A stretch of DNA of 64,000 nucleotides from Ursus arctos (Eukaryota; Chordata; Mammalia; Carnivora; Ursidae), in contig NW_026622841.1 of assembly GCF_023065955.2 (NCBI RefSeq), forward strand, positions 20,891,501 through 20,955,500. The letters run 5' to 3'. The notes below the pieces were generated by a model that saw only the letters and a program-made list of their open reading frames with translations, searched no databases and was not told the origin of the DNA. Position numbers and translations under genes: made by a program. This document shows, piece after piece, positions 13,322-23,229 of this stretch (its first letter is position 1; each line of letters opens with the position of its first letter).

Positions 13322-13508
13322 TTTAAGATTTTATTTATTCGACAGAGATAGAGACAGCCAGCGAGAGAGGGAACACAAGCAGGGGGAGTGGGAGAGGAAG
13401 AAGCAGGCTCCTAGTGGAAGAGCCTGATGTGGGGCTCGATCCCAGAATGCTGGGATCACGCCCTGAGCCGAAGGCAGACGCTTAACCGCTGCGCCACCCA
13501 GGCGCCCC
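13285..13508 (-). mobile_element. Young bear-type SINEC, minus strand
   Basis: On the plus strand it starts with a poly-T tail of about 30 nt, then aagattttatttattcgaca, gagatagagacagccagcga, a CCCACTCC-type CT-rich block in antisense, and ends ccacccaggcgcccc. Perfect 16-bp target-site duplication gaggacccaacttctt at 13269-13284 and 13509-13524. The long pure tail and perfect duplication indicate a recent insertion. It is in sense with DCC. The 67-aa ORF across it is SINE-derived. Confidence 0.96.
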
Positions 13509-13943
13509 GAGGACCCAACTTCTTGACAGCTCAAGTGACATTTCCTTCAGTGCCAGCCCCTGTGCCACAGTCACCAAAGTAAGATGGCTTTTCTCATCAT
13601 TCTGCTTCTCTTTTGAATCCAGAAATACCTACAGCTTAGAATCACATCAGTTCAACATGTTGAAATTGTTCCTTCTTAAATCACAGTCGGGCGGCTTTTA
13701 TAACTTTAGGGTCCTCTTCCTTACCACTCACCGTGGTGTCATATCTCAAAATGAGGGATGCAAAGTGAGTGTCTCAACCTTACAGGCTCACCGGCCAGGT
13801 GTCAGGGACCACACACGCACCCTCATCATTCTCCTCTACACCAAAGGGTAGGTCTGGACATCTTTGGGGAATAAAAGGGATTTTATTTCCTAAGAATGAT
13901 GTGTGTTTCATTGAGAGGCTGGAGAATGGGATAGGGGCCAATT

Positions 13944-14036
13944 TCAAAAAAACAAAAACAAAAACAAAAACAAAAAAAACCCCCAAAAAACAAAAACAAA
14001 AACACCAAGAACAAAAACAAAAACAAACAAAAAATA
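13944..14036. repeat. (CAAAAA)n-type simple repeat
   Basis: About 90 bp of nearly pure A and C on the plus strand, in caaaaa and aaaaac units with a ccccc interruption at about 13980. A 94-aa (+) and a 103-aa (-) ORF run through it only because the tract lacks stops; both are artefacts. Confidence 0.9.
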
Positions 14037-14374
14037 ACAAACCTGACCAGTAGTCTGTATGGGGACTATCTGACATATGTTGCAAAGTCATTTAAATTCT
14101 TAACCCCAACAATGAGTTGTCATTGACAGTGGTATCATGTTACTTCTCAAAATCATTTAGTTCCTAAAAACTACCGTGATAGAGTTAAATTTCATTTTCC
14201 ATCTCCCCGATAAGAGTAAATATTCTCTACAGGCAAGAACCTTGTTTTATAGTATTTGTTTAGTTGTTTTGATCAAGAATAAATCTTGCAGGACTAGGTC
14301 TCTAATACATATTTGTTGATTAGATTATTTTTCCATCCACTCCTCTCCCACTTTCCTGGGAAAATGGAACAGAT

Positions 14375-14480
14375 ATTGATTGAGCAAATACTGTTTCAGA
14401 TAATGTACAAGGTGCTCTTTATATGTCATTTCATTTAATCCTAAATGCAATCTAGAACAACAAACTGTAGCTTCCTGCCT
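14375..14480 (-). repeat. MIR SINE fragment, minus strand
   Basis: Antisense MIR features: attgattgagcaaatactgt, then gtacaaggtgctctttatat, then tcatttaatcctaaatgcaa. Diverged partial copy. Confidence 0.5.
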
Positions 14481-14632
14481 TCCCCATTGGAAACATATAT
14501 TGTTAAACTGACGGTCCTTTTGAAGGCTCCACGGTAGCTAATTCAGTCTCTTTTGCTGTCTAAGTCAGACTTAACATAACTCCTCTTGCTCTGAAATTTG
14601 CAGCTACTGTAGATTCTTCCTTATTCCTCACC

Positions 14633-15320
14633 ATGTACTGGATCTCAGTCTTCCTAGTATTCTTCCGTAATTTCTTCTTTAATATAAATCCACAGCTCCT
14701 TTTCTGCTTTACAAATTTTACTGCAAGTCAAGAGAAGAGGGAAAGCCAAAGGGCTGGGCCAGTTGTAAGAAGTTCCTGTTTTCACTATTCCTGGATACCT
14801 ACGGAACTGCTTCTCATTAAGGAGTCTGGCTTCTGGTTAAAACCCTACATGATTTTTTTCAGGCCTGACCATAGGGGATTACAAAGGCTTTCCCTGGAAG
14901 ACCCCTGGAGGGAAGCTGCCCTCCCGCATGCTACTTGGCCCAGCCAATGCACTCTAGCCTCTGAAGGCAGTCGCAGTCAAGGCCTCAGGACCCCTAGCTG
15001 GCAATGGCAGGGCTCCGACGCATCTCTGCATTTCCAGCCCAGACACCTTCATACAGAGGCTTTTTTCTTTGGGGCCTCAAACAAATATCTTTTCCTCAGG
15101 CACCTGTGTGCAGGCCACCTTCTGCAGAAAGAAGACAAGCCATGCAAACACTTTTCTCCACTCTGACTCAGTACTCAGCACCTTTCCTCTTTTAGCCCTT
15201 TCTCCCAACCTCCAGCTCCAAGGTCCACAAAACTGCAGGAACCGCTCCCTTGGCAGTGAGACAACCCTCCAACGGCAGCGAGACAGCACAGTGTCTGTGC
15301 TGATCCAACCGACGTTCACG
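14633..15320. other. GC-richer intronic segment with overlapping ORFs, unassigned
   Basis: A 177-aa ORF (14633-15166, +), a 63-aa ORF (15004-15195, +), a 141-aa ORF (15069-15494, +) and a 111-aa ORF (15077-15412, -) overlap here. None resembles a family I know. The segment is more GC-rich than its surroundings from about 14860 and leads directly into the 28-bp minisatellite. It could be an unrecognised old LTR or a lineage-specific insertion. I do not call a gene. Confidence 0.4.
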
Positions 15321-15432
15321 GGTGCCATTCCGGGGGGAAAACGGAGCTGGTGCCATTCCGGGGGGAAAATGAAGCAGGTGCCATTCCGGGGGGAAAACGG
15401 AGCAGGTGCCATTCCGGGGGGAAAACGGAGCA
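15321..15432. repeat. Minisatellite, four 28-bp units
   Basis: Units begin at 15321, 15349, 15377 and 15405, each starting ggtgccattccgggggg followed by aaaacggagca. Units 3 and 4 appear identical. Unit 1 ends gagct in place of gagca and unit 2 reads aaaatgaagca. Each unit contains CpGs and a six-G run. High identity between units suggests a recent or homogenised tandem array, likely variable in copy number. Confidence 0.95.
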
Positions 15433-16025
15433 GGGAGAGTCAGGTGCTACCTCTGGTTTGCCTCTTGCTTATATTATTGCAGCAAAGCGACTAAAGACTT
15501 GAAGGTTACTTCCATTTTGGCCTTTTGTCTTGATGGGACACTCTGACACCTAGCAGCTCCGTTCTCTCCAGGTCAGCCAAGCCTTTGACACTCATACATT
15601 TAAGATACCAGGTGACCTTTCTGAGTTCCAGATTTTGACTGCACCACACCTTGCTGTCTTTCTGCACTGGATCATTCAGACGCATCCTACTGGAATGCCC
15701 TCACTTCACAGCCCAATAATGTGTACGAACTAAGGTCCTTTCAGAAGCTCAAAAATCTCTATTGTCAAAGAGGCAACATTTCTGAGGTCTTCCCAACCCC
15801 ATACAACTTTTCGATGGTTCTTTTGCATTAAGAGCACAGGGTAAGGCTCTTAGGATATTTCTTCGAGGCATTTAAGCAACATATACACACAATGGAACAA
15901 AACTCTGTGGAAATGAAAATATCTGTCATTATTACAAATATCTTAAAAATGAGTTAACAGAATGCAAGCTTGTAAAAAGTGATTTTGAGAAATGGGTTTT
16001 GGAGAGAAGAAATAGCCTGAGAGAC
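15433..16025. other. Intronic DNA, nothing recognised
   Basis: Mixed-composition unique sequence following the minisatellite. No gene or named repeat seen. Confidence 0.5.
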
Positions 16026-16029
16026 AAAT

Positions 16030-16260
16030 GAAAATATTAATAATGAAGATGATAAGAACCTTTGCAAGGTACTGTGCATTTAGAGACAATATTTTAATTT
16101 GAGCAACAGTCTCATGAGAGTGAGGACCCAGTATTAGTCTCATGTACTGATAGATGGATAAATGACGAATTAACTATATAGAGGTGTCACTGAAAAGAGA
16201 GACTTAATATCAGGTCTGTTTGACACCAAAGTCTATTATGCCTTGAAGATCATTGTCTAA
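16030..16260 (-). repeat. MIR SINE, minus strand, diverged
   Basis: Antisense MIR order: gcaaggtactgtgcatttag, then gagcaacagtctcatgagag, then tactgatagatggataaatg, then caggtctgtttgacaccaaa. Confidence 0.5.
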
Positions 16261-16311
16261 CACATATTCTACAAATATTCCTACCTAGATACAATTGATA
16301 GCTCTATTTCT

Positions 16312-16513
16312 TTTTTTTTTTTTTTAAAGATTTTATTTATTTATTTGACAGAGATAGAGACAGCCAGCGAGAGAGGGAACACAAGCAGGGGAGTGGGAGA
16401 GGAAGAAGCAGGCTCATAGCGGAGGAGCCTGATGTGGGGCTCGATCACATAACGCCGGGGTCACGCCCTGAGCCGAAGGCAGACGCTTAACCGCTGTGCC
16501 ACCCAGGCGCCCC
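16312..16513 (-). mobile_element. Young bear-type SINEC, minus strand
   Basis: Same subfamily as the copy at 13285: poly-T, aaagattttatttatttatt, gacagagatagagacagcca, and a tRNA-like end ccgctgtgccacccaggcgc. Perfect 15-bp target-site duplication gatagctctatttct at 16297-16311 and 16514-16528. In sense with DCC. Confidence 0.96.
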
Positions 16514-16520
16514 GATAGCT

Positions 16521-16814
16521 CTATTTCTGATCCTTTGGACAATGGAACCAGGATTGGTAAGTTATATTATTTCTTTGCTTTTCATATATAAAATTGACCG
16601 TAACTACGGCAATCACAGAGACAATTGTTGATCCCACAGCAGTTAGAGCAGATTTTCGGTAGGGCTCAGGGTGGGCTGAGGCCACCTCAGAAACGCAAAA
16701 GTATTCCACGTAAGGAATAATTGAAGATGGAAAGCTTTCTGTGCACTTGTGCTTGTTGTTTCTTAATTTACATTTTAAATACCAGCATTTGTCTATAATT
16801 TCATCTGACATCAC
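16521..16814 (-). other. Unassigned 97-aa ORF with a hydrophobic segment (probably not a gene)
   Basis: Seen: the minus-strand translation begins MMSDEIIDKCWYLKCKLRNN, has five cysteines in the first 55 residues (C10, C15, C24, C40 and one in the final HCPKDQK tail aside), and a hydrophobic run TAVGSTIVSVIAVVTVNFIY near residues 63-82. A pyrimidine-rich tract ending ctttttaaag lies just upstream and could serve as a splice acceptor. The 3' end overlaps the target-site duplication of the SINE at 16312. I recognise no family. It may be a chance ORF, a decayed retrocopy or an unannotated exon; chance is most likely. Confidence 0.2.
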
Positions 16815-17236
16815 TTCCCTTTAAAAAAGAAATCCCCAGAGAAAAAATTGTCTAATATAAAAATAATTAAAACTCTGTTATTTATCCTTCTGGAAAGCAG
16901 TGGAAGCATGACTGTTTCTCATTGTATATTGTACATTGATGAGAAAATAGTGTTTTTCTGACTCTAGAACTAAAATTTTGGGTGTCTAAATATTTTTACT
17001 TCTTTCGTTACCATTCTTCACTAACAGAAGTAAAATTATAAGCATAATCTTTGTTGCTCTTAGTTCTGATTAAAATGTGTATGATGTTACCATTTTGCTT
17101 ATGTGGCACTTTCACATGCTAAGATAAGAACCCTAAATTATAGTATTATATCAGCCCTTGGGTATTCAAAATAAAGGGATTCTTCTAATAGACCATCTGA
17201 AATTCTGTAAATCATTTTATCATTTCCATCCCCCCC

Positions 17237-17277
17237 GAAGCAAAACCAAAAAACCAAAAAACCAAAAAACAAAAACA
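17237..17277. repeat. (AAAAACC)n-type simple repeat
   Basis: Roughly five aaaaacc-like units directly after a cccccc run (17231-17236). A and C only on the plus strand. Confidence 0.8.
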
Positions 17278-17699
17278 GAGGTCTTTCCCCTTAACTTTCT
17301 AATTCCTGGGGTGTAATATTGTGTTCACAACATTTGAATTCTTTTACTCAAGGCAGGAAATCTATGAGGTATTGTTTGACATTTGGGGGCATTTTTCTCG
17401 GTAATCATGTCGAAAACTCCAATCAAAGGGCCTGATGACACAGTAATCGACCGAGGGCCTTCCTGTAGGTATATTTCCCCCTCACTACAAGCTCTGCTTG
17501 TGAATTCCCTCATTTATCAGAATACCAGTCAGCTCTGGTTCACGGCCTCTTTCAACATGAGCCACCACTAAAGAGCTTATAGCAGAGCACATTAATAACT
17601 GGAAACAAGGAAGAAAACTGCCATGATTCATGGCTATTGGAAGTTTGAAGAACCACAGAATGATACACCTGGGAGAAGCTTTGAAGGGTCATTTCATAT

Positions 17700-17875
17700 T
17701 TTCTCTTCTTTGGGCTTTACTTTCCTCCAGTCTCTGCAACTATAAAATGGAAAATAGTAATGGGCTTTGCTGGATTTTTGTGAAGGTTAAAGAAGTTCAG
17801 GTATATTGAATGCACATGGCACATAACAGACATTTGAAGGTCCTTTCAATAAATATTAGCTGTCTAAGTTCTCAG
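17700..17875 (+). repeat. MIR SINE, plus strand
   Basis: Carries tttactttcctccagtctct, then actataaaatggaaaatagt, then gtgaaggttaaagaagttca, then gcacatggcacataacagac, ending near caataaatattagctg. Good order match to MIR. Confidence 0.65.
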
Positions 17876-18094
17876 AGTTCACCTTCTGTGGGTTAATGTC
17901 CCCCATACTGCGGGTCGGGTTCTCTCCTCTTAGCGTGCCACTTTCATAGCATTTTCCAAATTCAATTTTACATGTTTGGCTGCTTGTCTCATCCCCCCTA
18001 GGCGGTGAGTTCCTTAGCTGTAATGTTACATCTTATATATCATTTTTAGAGGCTGCTACTATTGTAAGGCTCATAAGGAAAATAGGACCCCCTG

Positions 18095-18225
18095 CAATGT
18101 GTGTGAGCTTGGACAAATAAATCATCAATATCTCTGACTCTCTATTTCCTCATCTTTAATGGAAATAGTAATATTTTAATTCTGTCACAGAATTTTTGCA
18201 AGGATTAAGGTGCATACTTACAAGA
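18095..18225 (+). repeat. MIR SINE, plus strand
   Basis: Shows tgtgagcttggacaaataaa, then tctctatttcctcatcttta, then atggaaatagtaata and ttgcaaggattaaggtgcat. Confidence 0.65.
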
Positions 18226-18922
18226 TGACTGTTTTATTATTTATCATACTTACGAGGCTTTTCTAAAATATTTAAATTTTATGTAATTTAACCACAGTGT
18301 ATCAGTTTAACATTTAACATCAAAAGGCATTCACATTGCATAATGCTAGAAGCCGTATTTCACCTAGATTCACCCAGAACATCTAGAACTCAGCACACTA
18401 TATCCTCTAATTATAAATTGGAAGATCGGTTAAGAGTAAAAAGCAAACAAAAATTTTCCTATATATGGCGCATTTCTCCATAAGTAAAAATAGCCGATAT
18501 GAAAAAATGTGTCAGCTCTAGAAACTAGATAAATTCAAAGAATATGAGAAACACAGAGTTTCCCATGTGAAAATCAAGCACAGTGTTTCAATAGGCTCTT
18601 TCAGGAAGTAATTGATTTAAACGTTTTAGGCAACTTGTTTTCTTAGGACTTCTCAGTAAGTAATAGATTTAAAGGTTAAGCCCAATTGTGTGTTAAGGTC
18701 TTTATCAGTGGTGGCAAGCAGATAATCATCTAGTTGTTTATTTAAATCGATTATGTGAATAAGATGGTAATTTTGCAACTATCAATGCTTAAAGCTGTCA
18801 GCTCAATTTGTCAGATATTTTTGGCAGAAAAAAGGGCTATTTTTATATGACTTTTTACAGTCAATAGTGATTTTGAAAAACAATGGGAATCAGAATATGA
18901 CTTCTATCGCAACCCCACTCTT

Positions 18923-18966
18923 ATTTATTTATTTATTTATTTATTTACGTATGTATGTATGTATTG
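18923..18966. repeat. (TTTA)n followed by (TATG)n microsatellite
   Basis: Compound tetranucleotide repeat: about six ttta units, then three to four tatg units. Confidence 0.9.
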
Positions 18967-19021
18967 TCATTTTTAGTCTCAATATCTGGAGGATGAATCT
19001 GTTACGTAATTCAGTTATTTA

Positions 19022-19465
19022 CTATTTTTTTTAATCTTGGCTTTTAAAACATTTTAATTCCAGTGTAGTTAACATACAGTATTATATTAGTTTTAGGTGT
19101 ACAATCTAGTGATTCAATACTTCCACACATCACCTGGTACTCATCACGACAAGTGTACTCCTTAATCCCCATCATCTAATTTCACCCATCTCTTTACTCA
19201 CCCCTCCATGGGAACCATCACTTTGTTCTCTATAGATAAGAGTATGTTTCTTGAATTGTCTCTCTCTCTTTTCCTTTGCCTATTTGCTTTGTTTCTTAAA
19301 TTCCACATATGAGTGAAATCATATGGTATTTGTCTTTCTCTGATTTATTTCGCTTAGCTTTATATTCTCTAGGATCCATCCCTGTCATTGCAAATGGCAA
19401 GATGTCATTCTTTTTTTATGGCTGAATAATATTACATTGTAGATACATATACCACTTACTTTTAA
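19022..19465 (-). mobile_element. Carnivore L1 LINE 3' end, minus strand
   Basis: The plus strand gives the antisense L1 3' region: tccagtgtagttaacataca, then tcacgacaagtgtactcctt, then tccacatatgagtgaaatca, then cattgcaaatggcaagatgt. It is 5'-truncated and in sense with DCC. Confidence 0.85.
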
Positions 19466-19479
19466 ATAAAGTACTCTTG

Positions 19480-19585
19480 GATATATATATTTTTAAATTT
19501 TTTATTTAAATTCAATTTAGTTGACATATAGTGTATTATTACTATCAGGGGTAGAATTTAGTACTTCATCAGTTTGGATATGATT
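19480..19585 (-). mobile_element. Second L1 3' end fragment, minus strand
   Basis: A repeat of the L1 terminal block starts again here (tttatttaaattcaatttag, ttgacatatagtgtattatt). This is the 3' end of another L1 copy directly beside the first, in the same orientation. Confidence 0.65.
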
Positions 19586-19794
19586 TTTTGGAGGGGCCAC
19601 TAAGTTGTTATGGAATTATTAAAACTACTCTTTGAATTATACGTATATTCAATGTGACAACTGTCTAGGAAGTATAGACACACCTGCCTCTAGCTGAAAA
19701 TCCAATTGTCCACCATAGTACAGGCACCCTATGTTATCATTCAGGATGATTACTGTTGGCCATGATCATCAAGAATGAAAGGAAATCCAGTTGA

Positions 19795-19905
19795 ACCTTT
19801 GGGTTCAACTTCTCTAACCCTCAGTTTATTCATCTACTAATGGAAATAATAAATCAGACAGTTTGTTGTGAGAGTTAAATTTAAATATGACAAGATCTGG
19901 AAAGA
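19795..19905 (+). repeat. MIR SINE fragment, plus strand
   Basis: Contains gggttcaacttctctaaccc, tcagtttattcatctactaa, tggaaataataaatcag and gttgtgagagttaaatttaa, in MIR order. Confidence 0.6.
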
Positions 19906-19941
19906 ACTTTTTCAGAATGCCTGGTTATAAAAGGCACTTCA

Positions 19942-20073
19942 GGGGTGTCTTGGAGGCTCAGCTGGTTAAGTGTCAGACTCTTGATCTCAGCTTAGATCTT
20001 GATTTCAGGATCATAAATTCAAGCTTCACATTGGGCCCACACTGGGTGTGGAGTCTACTTAAAAAAAAAAAAA
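19942..20073 (+). mobile_element. Older, short SINEC, plus strand
   Basis: Begins ggggtgtcttggaggctcag and continues ctggttaagtgtcagactct, with a gtggagtctacttaaa end and a short A tail. More diverged than the bear-type copies; no clear target-site duplication found. Antisense to DCC. Confidence 0.85.
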
Positions 20074-20254
20074 TCGCTCCAAAAAACATTAACCCTCTTC
20101 TAGCTTTATCTCAATCACCCATGTATACACGTACGTAGCAGAAAGTTCTTACTCAATTATGAAGGAGAATCTAATGGTCTAGGTCCTACTGGGAATTTAG
20201 AACATTTTCCTACTAAGATTATATGCTTTTTATGCAGAATAACGGTCTAAAAAG

Positions 20255-21690
20255 GAAATAGTAATATTCTATCTTGAAGAAGAACAGCAACATTGGCAAA
20301 CTTACACGACCTGATTTCAAGACTAGCTATAAATGTACAGTAATTAAGACAACATGGTATTAGCATAGGAATAAACAAATGGATCAATGGAACAGAACAG
20401 GGTCCATAAATAGATACAAACATTTATGTCATTTGTTTTCAGCAAAGACACTAAATAATTCAAAGAGGAAAGGGGAGTCTTTTAACAAATGGTGCTAATA
20501 AAACTGAGTATTTATATAGAAAAAAAAATCTTGGCCTCTTCGAGTCACATACAAAAATTAATTCAAGATGGGTCATAGGGCTAAATAGAAAAGTTAATAA
20601 ACACAGATTAGCTCCATACCTTGGGTAAACAAAGGTTTCTTGGCTCATAAATGGCATTAATACCAAAAGAAAAAAATATCTTGGACTTCAACAAAATTGG
20701 AAAATTCTGCTCATCAGAAGACACCATTAAGAAATTGAAAAGGTTAAGTCTCAGATTGGAGAAAACATTTACAATACAAAAATCTATTTGGCTTGTTTAC
20801 TGAATGCTAAAGAATTCTGACAAATCAATAATTTAAAAGATTAACAACCTAACTTTTTAAAAAATGGGAAAAATAAAATGTTCAAATGTCCAAGAAACAT
20901 ATGAAATGATGTTCAACATCTTTAGTTGTAAGAGAAAGACAAATTATAGACACAACAACATATGGCTACATACCCCTTAGATTTGCTAAGATTAACAAGT
21001 CAAACAATACAAACAGTACATGTGCTGGTTAAGATTAGACAACCAGGACTTTCATACACTGCTGCTGGGAACTCAAATTAGCAAAAACTTTTGGAAAACT
21101 GTTTCAAATCCAGTAAGACATTTATCTAAGTTCTGACCCAAGAGTTCTCCCTCCAGATACTTATCCCAGAGGAAGTTTGTGTCAATAAAAGACTTGTTTA
21201 AAATGTTGTAGCAGTTTTCTTTATAACAGCCCCAAATTAAACACCATCTAATATTCATAAACAGGGGAATAGAAAAGCGTAAGATGTGTATCTATGCAAT
21301 GAAATTATACTTAGCAATAAAAAAAGAACAAATTATTGTAATACACCACAAATAGATGGATCTCAGAAACGTGATGATAAGAGAAATAAGACAGTTACAA
21401 AAGGGCAAATATTCTATGATTCCATTTAGATGAGGTAACTTACAGTAGGCAAAATCATGGTGACAAAAAGAACAGTGGTTACCACGGCCTAAGAAAGGAA
21501 GGGAATGGGGAGTTACTGATTAATGGGGATAGAGTTTTTGTTTGGGGTGATGAAAAGGTTCTGGAGATAGACAGTGGTAGTAACTGTACAACCATGAGTA
21601 AACTTAATGCCAGTGAGTCATACACTAAAGAATGATTAAAATGGTGCACCTTACGCTATGCATATTTTACCATGATTAAAAAAAAAAGCC
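20255..21690 (+). mobile_element. Old mammalian L1 (L1M) 3' half, plus strand
   Basis: Follows L1 ORF2 C-terminal order with many stops: acagtaattaagacaacatg, gaacagaacagggtccataa, a ggacttcaacaaaattgg block, ttcatacactgctgctggga, then the 3' UTR with caatggggagttactgatta-like sequence and an A-rich end. Ancient, non-functional. Confidence 0.85.
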
Positions 21691-21699
21691 AAATAAATC

Positions 21700-22640
21700 T
21701 GGGTTGAAAGTGGGAGGAAGTCCAATTGTTCTGTTTCTGCACTACTAAGTTATAATCTTAAGGCACTGTATAGATACTGTGTTCATCAATCTCAAAAACA
21801 GAAAATGGATGATTGGAAGACAAGAGTCTATGGAAAGGAACAGGGACTTATATGTCTAGGGGTTCTTTCCCTTTGTAACTCTGTTCAGACAAAGGAAAAA
21901 TCATCCTAGGTACCACATGCCATTCTAAGAGGTTTAAATTTTCATTAAAGTGAGACAGCAGACAGGCTTTCACGGAAATAATGTGACTCTGTGCCCACAT
22001 CCAGCAGAGATAATGATTCTTTTAATTATAAGTTAGTGGGCCAAATTCAAAAAGACATGATGGGCAGGCATTAGGTAACTAAATAATAAATAGTAATTGC
22101 ATTTCTTCTTTTGCATTTTAAAGAGAAAAAACACCTGAGAACTTCTACTTGATATTCCTTACACAGTGTACCCTCTGTGTCATGAAGTCACTTGAAATAA
22201 TGTCATTTGATGCTGTGCATCCAATAAGTTTAAATAACATCATTAACATTAGAAAGAAAAGAACGGAAATCGGCTATCTAGAGGCCGTCCTTCCTCATAC
22301 TCGCGAGGTCTGTCAAACAGAAATTATGTGACTCTCTCTTTGTTACACGTATTTGTCTTCTGTAAGTAATAAAATGAATATATTTATAAGGAAGAAGAGA
22401 AGAAGAAAGGACCAAATCATCTGATTATCAAAGCTTCCATTTTAAAGCAATCATTATTAAACAAATTGTTATTTTTTTGAGAGATCTAGGTATTAAAAGG
22501 CACTATCATCTCATTGAGAATCAGTGAGCGTGCATCTGTTTCTCCTTTCGGTACAAAACAGAGTAAGCACTAGTTTCACCAGACGGCTGGAGTCTGGTAC
22601 TAAATTGCTGAGGGATTTGGACTGTCTATATCTTATACAG
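21700..22640. other. Intronic DNA, nothing recognised
   Basis: Unique sequence of mixed composition between the old L1 and the 35-bp tandem duplication. A 60-aa ORF at 22149-22331 has no resemblance to a known family. Confidence 0.5.
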
Positions 22641-22716
22641 TTTTTTTTTTTTTAAATGAGGGGTTTGGATTATTTTATTTTTTTTTTTAAATGAGGGGCT
22701 TGGATTATTTTATTTA
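22641..22716. repeat. Tandem duplication, period 35 bp, two copies
   Basis: A T-run followed by aaatgaggggtttggattat (first copy, aaa at 22654) is repeated with one change as aaatgaggggcttggattat (aaa at 22689). The single difference (t to c) points to a fairly recent local duplication. Confidence 0.9.
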
Positions 22717-23017
22717 TCTCTAAAGTTCTTCCAAATATGTCATTAAGTCATGTTAAGAGAATAATGTTTTTTTGTAGGGTATACCTAGATACGTGTGGTA
22801 CATCGGTCATAAAGGAAAAAAAAAAAGGCTGGTTGGCCAATACTACATTTTGAGACTAGAAAGAATGGGAAAAAGATTTACTTCTTTTCTGTTTCTTCTT
22901 GCTTTTGTGTGGATACCTGAACCATTCCATATAAAATAATATTTATACCAATCATGAAGTTGTAAGCACTGCTCTATATGTTTGGTGTCAAAAGTAATTT
23001 TAGAATAGTTTTAAGTA

Positions 23018-23212
23018 GGGGCACCTGGGTGGCTCATTCGGCTAAGCATCTGCCTTCGGCTCAGGTCATGATCCCAGGGTCCTGGGATCGAGCCTCATGT
23101 CGGGCTCCCTGCTCTGTGGGGAGCCTGCTTCTCCCTCTCCCTCTGCCTGCCACTCTGCCTACTTATGCTCTCTATCTCTTTGTCAAGTAAATAAATAAAA
23201 TCTTAAAAGAAA
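23018..23212 (+). mobile_element. SINEC, plus strand
   Basis: Starts ggggcacctgggtggctcat, has the ggtcatgatcccagggtcct block, a CT-rich region and a taaataaataaaatctt end. Target-site duplication agaatagttttaagta (23002-23017) against agaatagttgtaagta (23213-23228). Antisense to DCC. Confidence 0.95.
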
Positions 23213-23229
23213 AGAATAGTTGTAAGTAA

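Noticed and set aside
13331..13534. 67-aa minus-strand ORF resembling others at 51427-51618, 28182-28421 and 55175-55372
   Set aside because: These share residues because they are translations of SINEC copies; the same repeat gives the same frame. They are not a gene family.
13780..14091. 103-aa minus and 94-aa plus ORFs rich in Phe/Cys or Lys/Thr
   Set aside because: They run through an A/C-only simple repeat that cannot form stop codons in some frames. Low-complexity artefacts.
15321..15432. CRISPR-like direct repeats (four 28-bp units)
   Set aside because: Units are directly adjacent with no unique spacers, no cas genes are present, and the DNA is mammalian. It is a minisatellite.
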